Below, piece by piece: positions 10,550 to 20,053 of a stretch of 37,379 nucleotides of DNA. Position numbers and translations under genes: made by a program. The notes under the pieces were generated by a model, which saw nothing but the letters and a program-made list of their open reading frames with translations, was not told the origin of the DNA and did no database searches. Each line of letters opens with the position of its first letter. The first letter of the stretch is position 1. This DNA is from Porogramme epimiltina (taxonomy: Eukaryota; Basidiomycota; Agaricomycetes; Polyporales; Polyporaceae): positions 1 to 37,379 of the forward strand of contig FTLJ01000047.1 of NCBI GenBank assembly GCA_900155495.1, given 5' to 3'.

Positions 10550-11174
10550 CTATTCGGGATGACAGCCACGAGGCGAATCCATATGTGGGGGGACAGCTAC
10601 CAGAGTCATAAACGTGATGAGTAACGATAGTCAAATTTTTGTGTGAAAACATACCTGGGTCTCGCAAGCGTTCGAGCATCTCTATCACTTTCTTTGCTAA
10701 TTCGTCTAGAGATTCGACCAGTGGGACCTCTTTCAACTCGCAGAAGGCCTTGACGGTTTTCTTGCGCCAAAATCCATCTGGACAGCATACGATCGCTTTG
10801 CGATGGCTAGTCGCCAGACCGGTCTCGAGCAGAGAAACCGGTGCTTCTGTCCCAGGGTGTAGGTAGACTGCTACTAGGTCCGCCCGTTCCTGGTGAGCGA
10901 GCTCCCACTCGATCTGATGCTGAAACCGATCGTCTGATTTGCGTTGTATCCAGGTTGAGTCCCAATCGTCTCGTCGTGGGTCGAAGATAGTCACGTTGCA
11001 GTGTGCGAGTTGTTGTGTTATGCGCACCTGCCACGGATTGGGGCCCCCCTCTATCGATCCTGCGAGAAAGACTGATTGACCGGAGAATTCGCCGACAAGT
11101 TTCGGGGCTCTACAGACACGCGCGAGACGGTGGGAATCGCACGTGGAACTGTTAGAAGTTGCATTGGGTGTCAT
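10440..11174 (-). CDS. Nucleoside 2-deoxyribosyltransferase-like protein, paralogue 3 (3' end uncertain)
   Basis: Motifs are GQSVFLAGSIEGG (32-44), PWQ (47-49), VTIFDPRRDD (61-70), QIEWELAHQERADLVAVYLHPGT (87-109; WEL at 90-92) and LLETGLATS with Glu117. It is closest by eye to paralogue 1, with FDPRRDD and FLAGSIEG in common. Two 3' ends are possible. Read straight through, the frame ends at 10440 with 244 aa and an odd tail rich in Cys and Arg. If a well-formed 58-nt GT-AG intron (10654-10597, donor CAG/GTATGT) is removed, the protein is 187 aa, ends ...HMDSPRGCHPE, and the stop is at 10550. I prefer the spliced form, because the catalytic core ends before the donor as in paralogue 1. The Gly of the usual ELG motif is replaced (ETG). 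Confidence 0.75.
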   Translation of the reverse strand: MTPNATSNSSTCDSHRLARVCRAPKLVGEFSGQSVFLAGSIEGGPNPWQVRITQQLAHCNVTIFDPRRDDWDSTWIQRKSDDRFQHQIEWELAHQERADLVAVYLHPGTEAPVSLLETGLATSHRKAIVCCPDGFWRKKTVKAFCELKEVPLVESLDELAKKVIEMLERLRDPGMFSHKNLTIVTHHVYDSGSCPPTYGFASWLSSRIGCCVMHPCIVRLFLVGRLVVAYHIRRVSVSALRSRN

Positions 11175-11854
11175 AAGGCGTGGTAAGAAATGAGCTTGGG
11201 TGTTTGATAGGGAGCGAAGTCGGAAGAAGGTGGGTTACTGTGATATGTGCTTTGGCGTAAGAAGGCACGGTATGTAGCATATATATCCCGAAACACATGC
11301 TCGACTCACGGGTGGTGAATTTCTGCTCTGGCTGTGGCCGATCAGCCCGAAATCAATTCACGGCCCAGCGCGAAGTGCGTCTATGCACGCTGCTGGTCAG
11401 GTGTGAGTGTCCGGCCGGGTCATGGAGGGGCTGCTCACTTGTGTAGATGGAAGAGATAAGATATCCGTGGGCAGGTACTGGAGGTTTGAGTTTGTAGTCA
11501 GTCGTTCTCCGGCTTGACTACTCCGACGCCGAAAAGTAGCTGAGTTCGAAGTGAAATATCACCTCTACTGTCCCCGGCGACTCCGACAAATTATGCTTAC
11601 GTATCAAGGTCACGAACGAAACGCTCAATTTGGCTACTTTTCGTAAGATTACTTATAGGTTCTCCCCATAATCTTAGGATTGTATAAAATAGCCCTCAGA
11701 GCCTTTCTGTCGCACGATCAACAACGACATAAAGCGCCATAAAGTATAGTCGCCGAATGATTGGAAAGTGATACTATTGAATTAGCCGAGGTATCAATGA
11801 ATTACGGACTGACAATCTACTACCCATCAATTTACGCGCGTCTGCGCGTACGTT
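11175..11854. other. Upstream region of paralogue 3, no gene recognised
   Basis: AT-rich with stops in all frames. It probably holds the promoter of paralogue 3 near 11180-11290. Confidence 0.4.
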
Positions 11855-12142
11855 CTATTCCGGGCTCCGACTTATCTCGGAGTCTTTACCATATCTCGTC
11901 CTCCTCGCCCCTCTGGTACTAGAAGCTACTTCCACTTCGTCATCATCATTAAGAGGCTTCGCCTTAATTACCGTCCGCATAGCCCACCTCATGTCTCGAC
12001 TCAGACCACATGCCCGCCGTTCATATGACAAGCCTGGATTCCTACCCATGTGTATGTACCACACTGCCCATACGACGGCCGCCCTGACTCCATACAGCGT
12101 CAACGCGCGCTGGACAAAAGCCCATCCCATTGGCTCCTTCAA
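11855..12142 (-). CDS. Possible small one-pass membrane protein
   Basis: An open frame of 95 codons. It has a hydrophobic stretch around residues 12-32 (LTLYGVRAAVVWAVWYIHMG), a basic middle, and an acidic Asp/Glu patch (NDDDEVEVASS) followed by a basic tail. Such a layout would suit a small membrane protein, but no family is recognised. A competing frame of similar length covers part of it on the plus strand (11991-12245). It lies head to head with HET gene 1 with about 280 bp between. Treat as tentative. Confidence 0.25.
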   Translation of the reverse strand: MKEPMGWAFVQRALTLYGVRAAVVWAVWYIHMGRNPGLSYERRACGLSRDMRWAMRTVIKAKPLNDDDEVEVASSTRGARRTRYGKDSEISRSPE

Positions 12143-12425
12143 TAGACTAGTGCGGCGTGCCCACGAACTTCACTCGGCACGGGTCTTTGCGTTCCGCTTA
12201 GAACCAGTACGTCTCGTCTCATTATTTGATTGTATCTCTCTCTGACCTCTCCCAGCCTCTCTACTTTGCTGACCTGACAATCAACCCCATTGCCCGAATC
12301 CTGCACTCTTCGACCTCTCGTTGTTAAGTATCAGCCCGCCGTTACATTCAATTTCAACGAGGCAAGTCGGTGTTGCATAGCTGTATGATTGACCGCTCAT
12401 AAGGCGGAATACTGTAGTCCTAGCT

Positions 12426-14575
12426 ATGTGGCTTTTGAGAACCGATGGTACAGAACTTCGTCAATTTAACGACTCCGCTACGGTCCCGGGGGGTTATGCC
12501 ATCCTTTCCCACGTCTGGGGCAAGCCCGAGGACGAGCAAACACTTCAACAAGTACAGAAAATCATCCAGCAGGGCAAGAACTCGCCAGACTCAACCACAG
12601 GCCCCGTTGGGGGGCCTCGCTTGTCTGACAAGATCCTCCAATGCTGTCGGACGGCGAGACAGGATGGGTACATGTGGGTCTGGATAGACACATGTTGCAT
12701 CGACAAGACAAGCAGCGCGGAGACCTCGGAGGCGATCAACTCGATGTTTGTGTGGTACGCGCATGCCGAAGTCTGCTACGCCTACCTCGCCGACGTATCC
12801 CAGACGACTCGGAGCGACCGGATGAGCCATTGGCCGAGCTCTAGCATGCAGTCATTTTCAGAGAAGAAGTTCAAAGAATCTCAGTGGCATCGCCGTGGTT
12901 GGACACTTCAAGAACTCATCGCGCCTGCGCGGGTTGTATTCATGTCGAAAGAATGGTTACGCATTGGTACTAAGCGGGACAGTCAAATATCGATAGCCCT
13001 GAACTGTGTCACAGGGATCGATACTCAATATTTGGATCACACGGCATCTGTCTTCGACGCATCCCTAGCTACCAGGATGACTTGGACGTCTCGACGCTTT
13101 ACAACGAGGGTGGAGGACGAAGCGTACTGCCTCCTCGGTATCTTTCGAATCAGCATGCCTACCATCTACGGAGAGGGCCGTCACGCATTCCAGCGTCTGC
13201 AGGAAGAGATTATCAAGCAGGGAGCTGATACCAGCCTCTTCGCGTGGGGCCCGCGCTACATACCGACAGGAGCAAACGGAGAACTTGAAACTCTTCTCAC
13301 AAACTCGGGTGTAGGGTCCACGGAGATACCTTCCGACGATCACAAGTTCTTGTTCGCCGCCTCACCTCATGATTTCGCCTCCTCCGACCCCTATATGTCC
13401 TCTACACCGCAATTTCAAGGTCCACAGGTTCCGATCGAGTTTACGCCAGGTCTCAAGAGCAGCTGTGCCCGACGTGCCTATCTGCCTTCTCAATGGCCGG
13501 ATCAGACTAATGAGGTACTATCCTTAAGAATATCTTGATGTTTGCACGTCACTGATTCCATTCGTAGAATGATCAAGAATATCGTCGCCGAACATACGGC
13601 CCTTTTGGACGAATCGAATTACCGTCTTTCGAGGCCACCTCTCACGGGATGAAATTCCGGGTTCCGATTATCGAGGTCAACGTGTTCACGATTGCCGTCC
13701 TGTTGTGCGAGCAGTCCGGCCAATACTTAGGTCTATTCTTATCCCCCGCGTCGAATACAGAGGCCCAGGATCCTACACGGAGGATGTACTACACAGGATG
13801 TCGTTTCGGCGCCGGTCCTCTAGGCTCTGAGTCGTTACCTTCGACCTATCGCCTCGTCGAACTCGGTGACGATCTGTACAACCTCCGTTTCGGAGGCGTT
13901 ATCGTCAAGGCATTCTGGCGCGATATATACGTACACGCTCGTCCCGGCAGTGGCTTAAACAGGAGTAATCCCTCCCTTGAATTTTGGCCCTCGCGTCTTT
14001 CCTGGGACCCCCCTGCTCCGTTCTATATACCGGCATGGCTCAGTCGTACTATAGATTCTCTGGGTTTGCGACTTCATTCCGACCCCTCTGCAACTTCCTC
14101 TAACATCTCCAACTCCGACGCCGACTCCAATTTTGCCGCATCTACTAGTTCCGTCTCCGCCCGCTCCCAACCCGACCCCCCCAGACCCGAAGTTATGAAA
14201 GAGACGTGGCTCGGATACGTCAACCTTGCTACCGGGGATGGGATCCGCCTCCACGTAGGCAGATGCGACCGGGATGAGAGACAGTCTTACTGGTTGTGGG
14301 CGTCGTCTCATGGCGCCCCTGACCAGACATCTTACGACCACAGTTGTGAAGATGATCATATTGACAACTGGAAATCCCCCCAGAGAGAGTTCGGGGAAGA
14401 TAAATATCGGATCCGACTCTCATTTCATCCATCGCTGCCAATACCGCCAACACCAGAACATCCGAGGATACTATACATCGAGCTCATCGGAAGTGTTTAT
14501 GTCCAGCTACAGGCAGACAAGAAGTGCACTATTCCCTCTCCCGATGTTTCGCTTGTGAAAACTTCCCTTCGATGA
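12426..14575 (+). CDS. HET-domain protein 1 (heterokaryon-incompatibility-like)
   Basis: Two exons, 12426-13514 and 13568-14575, give 698 aa; the 53-nt GT-AG intron is in phase 0. The start MWLLRT is shared with HET gene 2. The HET domain shows GYAILSHVWG (23-32), VWIDTCCIDK (85-94), INSMFVWYAHAEVCYAYL (104-121) and RRGWTLQELIAP (156-167). The family's downstream hallmarks follow: VEDEAYCLLGIF (229-240), PTIYGEG (245-251), AFQRLQEEIIKQ (254-265) and SLFAWGP. HET domains mediate allorecognition and cell death in filamentous fungi and are structurally related to TIR domains. Exon 2 starts near GPFGRIELPSF and forms a second module, IPIIEV-type beta-rich repeats, shared with HET gene 2. There is no NACHT, NB-ARC or WD40 module. 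A long Ser/Asp-rich linker lies at about 520-560. All main motifs are intact, so it is likely functional. Confidence 0.85.
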
Positions 14576-17146
14576 TCAAGAGCAGAAGCATAGTAAACCT
14601 ACCTACCCGCATCGCCATATCATTGCTTTCCGTCAGGCTGGGCTATATGGTAGGCCGCCGTTTTGCCATTAATCCAGTACTAGCCTATCCTTCCCTAACA
14701 CATCATGATGTATCCCATCGTCCTCCTTTGCCCTTACTTCTATACAGACCTGATAATCCGTTGCTAACAGAAGTACTACGAGGATCAAATATTCGCTTAG
14801 ACCATTCTGTTCGGCAGCGGATTTTCATATCTCTGCGTAGTAGCTGTTCGCTGGTGATGAATGATAGTATATTGAATTTGCCAGTCCAACCTCGCCCACT
14901 GTCGCCGTACACTACCCTACGTCTCCTCTCTCTTCAAGCCACCTATACGAGCTCCCTCGCGTCGGGATGGTTTTCCGCGAAACAGGGAACGCCCCGCACC
15001 ACTGTCGACGCTATTGGTGCTGGTGGCGATGACAACGTACTCGTGCTTGCTCGGGTCACAACTATACGCCCACTCGAGACGCGCCCCAGAGCTGACTCGC
15101 CCGACCACAGCGCCGAAGATGCTTCCGGCGCAATGTACCCCACGCGGATCGCGCGGGGAGTGAGATACGACAGTCTCGATGGGTACGAGACGCCATATAA
15201 ACGTTTGCTGTGGGAGAAGCGTACACGCGAGTGTCAACATGATGTGATGTGTGAAGCCACAGAGCGCGCAGAAGCAGAGGGAGATGGGGCTTACCTGGCC
15301 CTCAAGGTCAACGAGAGGCTGAGCTGGAGAAAGTTGCTCTGGCAGGGCGGGCGGCTAGTCTCCGTCGTCCGCACCCGCGGCCGCGCCGAACTTGGACTGC
15401 ACGAGGGGTTGTTGTTGTGCATGAGGGAGACGGGTGCGGCTGCGTCGTGGGTTGGGTTGCTGAGCGAGATCATGAAGTGGATGCCGTGAATCTCCTGCTG
15501 CGCTTCCTCCTGCTCCTAAGCCGCTTCCAACTCGTCCTCTTGACGCAAGTCCCCCTAAAGAGAAGTGCATTCGAAGGCGGCGGCGATCGGTTGGCAAACG
15601 CCAGCTCGATCGTGGTCTCCTCGCTGTTGGGGATGGTCCTCGGCGACGTTACAGTAGAGTCCAGCCCGAAGACGTCCATCAGAGGATCTCTACGCTCCGG
15701 AGGTGTGTTGAGTACGCTTTTGAGTATTGCTATATTATATGAGGCGATGGCGGGCTTGTAGACCTAGAGTACGTCGTGTGGGGGCCTCGCGGTCGACTTT
15801 CTTCCTTTAGTGCCCTAGGTCGGCGAACGTCCGCTCCTTCGAGTTCTGCGGCACCTCCAGGAGACGTCCGCTGGGGAGCCGCGTGTTCGGCTGCACTTGA
15901 AAGATCGCTGTGACCTCTCGTCCCCCATGCATAGGACGTAGATGGGTTCTAGGGGAGGTGTCAACGAAACTGGGATGTTTGGGGACCGCGGGGCCGCTGG
16001 AGACTCGGAGCTTGTGTGGTGAGGGAAGTAGGGTAGCGGGGGTTGATCAAGATGCGGGCAAGGTCCGCAATTTGTTCAGGGATGAGCCCGCTGCGACATG
16101 ACACACCGGGCTGGGATGGTGGTGTGCCCGGGGACGAGGAGCGCAGGAGAGGTGAGCGCGAGGTCGCACCTTGAAGACCGCTTGGGCGTATGCAGTGAAT
16201 AACAATTGCACTCATCGATATCCACCCCGGCACGCCGCTGTCCCTGCCCGAAGAGATCAACATGAACGACTCGTTGCCCCCAACCCTTCTGTGTCTCCGC
16301 AGGGCTCTTCGATTTCGACTTCGACCTGAAGGGACGCGCGAGGCGGCTCGTGAGGGAGGGGGTGAGGTTCGTAGTCGCGTCGTTGTGGGCGCACCACGGG
16401 CCTATGGCTGTAGCCTGCGATGGAGCCCTCACATGACGGCGCGAGGCTGCGTGGGCGGGAATGAGGACGCTGGGTGGGGCTGAGGTCAGGAGTAGGGGGA
16501 GCGCTAGGGTTTATAACGTTCTAGATCGGAGATCAATGGAGGGGACGAGGTGCGAGGTGCGTAGCGAATGGTTGCACTTACAGCGTACAGGGTACGAAGG
16601 GAGGCGAGGGGAAAGGGGGATAGATGCAAGGGATGACCAGCCATGGGGTACCGGACATAGAATATTGAATACGCGGTCCACTCCGACATTCCCTCGGCGA
16701 ATTCTCTCCCACCCCAGACCCAAGTAAGTTTGCAGGTCTAGATCACATGATAACGCTTCGTCCCATCAATTTCTTCTATGGCTCGTATTTTCTCGGGTAC
16801 TCCCGATCTACATTTCTATGCACGCCATCACTCAGAGCTCAAGTCAGTAGAAGTAAATACATTATTTAGCGGGAGTAGGGCGGAGCTGGCCTCTACGTAT
16901 CCATACCAGTAGCTAGACAGATTCTCCGAAAGTTAATCATGATGAATACAGGCGAAGTCGTATAATATCATTAGTACAAGGAAGTACAATCCAGTTGCTC
17001 CCAGACTATACCAACTTGAAGAGTGTCCGCTACAGTAAAGCGCTATCCTAAGTACGTCGGAGAGGATGGAGTATATAGCTGGTAACGATCCAATCGTGAG
17101 CATTGACACTGTTAGGCCGACTCCCGAGGCTCTCCTACACTGTTCG
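14576..17146. other. Gap between the tail-to-tail HET genes: unassigned or decayed coding sequence
   Basis: The minus strand at about 15679-14917 has pieces that look protein-like. One is a stretch with PEQLSPAQPLVDLEG, an intron-like GTAAGC...CCCACAG (roughly 15295-15216) and then TFIWRLVPIETVVSH. Upstream, EQEEAQQEIHGIHFMISLSN lies in a frame broken by TAG codons. The plus strand has a competing open frame of 321 codons (14524-15489), which begins inside the end of HET gene 1. Neither matches a family I know. Both together suggest a decayed gene or GC-driven open frames. 16500-17146 is AT-rich and empty. Confidence 0.35.
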
Positions 17147-20053
17147 CTAGTGAACCCTGACAGTGTCGGGCCTCCTCGTCATCGATGCTAGACGTCGCCG
17201 CAGCCCCGCAAATATCGGCCATCGAATGGCAGATGTGTTCGAGTTTAATGAGGGAGGATGCCGATGGGGAGGGATATAGGGCTCGCAAGGTTGAATAACA
17301 GGTTCAAGCGGCGAAGGTGGAATGGAGGGTGTGTATGGGGGTTTGGAATGAGATGAAAATGGAATGGGATGGTGAGAGGCCGCAGGCGTGGGATGGTGGG
17401 AGGCTGCGGGCACGGGATGGTGGGCGGCAGCGGGCACGGGATGATGAGAGACAGCAGGTAGGGGCTGAGATGCAGTAGGCGTTTGCGAAAGCAGGTAAAC
17501 AGGTTGAGATGGTGAGGATTGGATCGGTGCGTGGGGGAGTTGAGTGGGTGGAGAGTAGGGCGATGGCGATGGGGTGTGTGATGAGGGGAACACGATGAGC
17601 GGAGAAGCGCTAAATCCAGACGGGATTTGAACAGATGAGGATATAGATGGTGACGGCGATAGAGATGGGGCTGAGACAGACAATTGGGGAAACGGTGAAG
17701 GTACGAACAAAGGGAGTGGGGTGGCGGATGGCGAGTATGATGGGGAAGAGAGCCGGCTCTGCGAGAGGGTTGGATGGAACGGTGGCCATTGAGGGGGAGC
17801 CAAACTATAAGTATAGGGCGGTAGCATCGAGGACTCCGGGGGTGCACTTGATAGGGGGCGAGGCTCTGGATTTTCTCCTTGAGCAGGGGAGAGCGTTATT
17901 GTCGGCACATCCGGGCTGTTGGGAGGAATCGGCCTCACGCCGCCGTTTTTAATCTCCTCACCGGCATGATTGAGAAGCTTGAAGGATAAAATCGGTATCT
18001 GGCTGCTTGAATAGTCATAATCACGCGCCTGCCTAAAGCAAAGTTGAACGTTTCGGTCGCCGCTGCCGCTCTTGAACAAGCCTCTGTCTTTGTCGGGGAC
18101 GTTGTCGAGAGTGGTATTGGTATCGGCATTTGGCCTTTCGGTGTACGTCACGTGCCAGTCAGTGTCACAGTCGTGTTTCCGCAGACGCCAGGAGTCGGAT
18201 TCATCCTCAGGCTCCGGATACCAGGCCGTAGTCAGCTCCGCCCAAGCCCAGTGCCTAGTCTGCCTACTGTGTGAGCAGTTGCCAAAGCGCAAGCGTATTC
18301 TCTCCCCGCGACTATCATTCTGAAATTCCAGCCAGGTGGGGTCGCCGGCACTTGCCGTGTTGGGGGCGGTGTCCCAGCAAGAGGTAGCGGTGAATCCGAG
18401 AGATCTCCTCATTTTGGACATAAGAGAGATGGGGATGCGAAAGGGTGGGGTGGAGGGGAGGTCGAAGGTGGGGGGTTTAAGAAGGCGATACGGATCCCTG
18501 TGGACTTGGGTGGGGCCACTCTGGATGTAGATGTCTTGCCAGTGCGCCTTCAGCTTCACGCCACCAAATTCGAGATTGTGAAGGTCACGTCCAAGGGATA
18601 CTAGCCGGTAGTATTCTGGACGACTGGTGGAGCCAATGATGGAGCATCCTGTGTAGTACGGCTGCTTGCCGGTAGGATGCGGGACAGTATGATCGGGTGC
18701 GGGGTGCAATAGCAATCCTAGATGGGCACGGTCCGTACCGTTAGTTAGATCAGGCTCCTTCTCGCAGAGCAAGAGAGCAATAGTGAGGGTGTCGACCTCG
18801 ATGACGGGAAGATGGCACTTCACAATTCCTTGAGCCACGACCTCTACGGAAGGGTACTCGATGCTGCCGAAGGGGCCAAAAGTTCGGTCGCAGACTTTGG
18901 ATGGGGAGGATTCCTTAACGAACTGTATTGAGGATCATAGAATAAGCTAGTAGGAATGAATAAGACGTACCGCGTCGGATAGGGGGGATTCCTTAATAAA
19001 ATACATTGAGCCTCACACAATAGGCCAGTAGGAATGAATGAGACGTACCGGTTTAACTTGTCGGTGGTGTGGTAGATAAGGCTGGCATACTCTGCGAAGA
19101 GCCGGAGTGAACGTAATGCGGCTCTTGGCAAAGTCTTGGGGGGAAGAAGCGAGAAGGAACGATTCGTGGGGGAGAGGGATTTCGTCCACATCGGGAAGAG
19201 GCGGCTGTTCGTCGGCCATACGTTCATAGGGGTTCGCGGGGGCCTTCGGGATACGGTACTCGTCAGAGGGGCATGGTCCCCATGCGAAAAGACTAGTGTC
19301 CGGGCCCTGCTTGATGATCTCTTCCTGTAGGCGTTGGAATGCGCGCCTTCCTTCGCCGTAGATTGCGGTCATTTGGACGCCGAAAATTCCGAGGAGAGAG
19401 TATGCTTCATCCTCTTCTCGAGATGTGTTTCTTTCGGAGGCCCAGGACATGCGTGTCGCTACAGAAGCAGAGAATATAGACTTCTTGTGGGTAAGATAAT
19501 CTTCCTCGATCCCGGTCACCTGTCTGAGCACACTGCAGAGCTCGCGCTTGGTGCCAATGGGCGTCCAATCGCGGGTCATGAAGATAACGTTGAGGGGGGA
19601 TAGGAGCTCTTGCAAGGTCCAACCGCGTGTGTGCCACATTGCTGACCTGAACTCGGAACCGTCCGCGGCGGGGTCTTCCTCGGCATGCAGGACGTCGTCG
19701 AGTAGAGCGAAGCAAACTTCGGAATGAGAGAACCATAAGAAAACGGAGTTAATTTCCTCGGATAGCTCGCTGCTGCTGCTCCTGTTCAAACACGCCAAGT
19801 CGATCCAAACCCATTGAAGACCGTACTCGGCTGCAGTGGAACAGGACTTCCGGATCTTGAGAAGAAGCTTGTCGCTTTCCAACGGAATAATGTTGTCTTG
19901 ATCACATTGACGATTATGATCCTGCACCTTCTTGAGCGACCAATCAGAGTCACCGTTGGAGTGGATGTGGGATACAATCGCGTAACCGTCGGGAACATCG
20001 GACGGCTCAGAAAAGAACTTCACCCTAGCGTCGGCGGTGTTGAGTAACCACAT
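17147..20053 (-). CDS. HET-domain protein 2, with degenerate first motif and Pro-rich tail
   Basis: Proposed exons, read leftwards, are 20053-19049, 18991-18971 (21-nt microexon) and 18913-17147, 930 aa, with two 57-nt GT-AG introns in phase 0. The start MWLLNT and gene layout match HET gene 1. HET motifs are present but altered. GYAIVSHIHSNG (23-34) lacks the Trp-Gly of SHxWG, and VWIDLACLNR (82-91) replaces CIDK. RGWTLQELLSP (143-153), REEDEAYSLLGIFGV, AIYGEGRRAFQRLQEEIIKQ and SLFAWGP are intact. The second module (GPFGSIEYPSV onwards) parallels that of HET gene 1. The last about 260 residues are Pro/Ser-rich and disordered, with a short His-His-Pro repeat. Promoter sequence should lie at 20054-20400. 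It may be a diverged receptor or a relaxed paralogue. Confidence 0.8.
17351..17450 (-). repeat. 24-bp coding repeat, SHHPxPAA
   Basis: Four imperfect units of 24 bp inside the Pro-rich tail of HET protein 2: SHHPVPAA, AHHPVPAA, SHHPTPAA, SHHPIPFS. The reading frame is kept and DNA identity between units is high, which indicates recent expansion by slippage or unequal exchange. Confidence 0.85.
18893..19048 (-). repeat. Tandem 78-bp duplication covering an intron plus 21 coding bases
   Basis: Unit 1 is 19048-18971 and unit 2 is 18970-18893. Each starts with the donor GTACGTCT, has TATT followed by TTAAG 57 bases in, and then a 21-base segment beginning GAATCC. I counted about 18 differences in 78 positions (roughly 77 percent identity). 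Because each unit is an intron plus seven codons, the duplication inserts a microexon and keeps the frame. Confidence 0.8.

Noticed and set aside
14524..15489. 321-codon plus-strand frame overlapping the end of HET gene 1
   Set aside because: It starts inside HET gene 1 in another frame, has no recognised motif, and competes with minus-strand protein-like fragments; left as unassigned.
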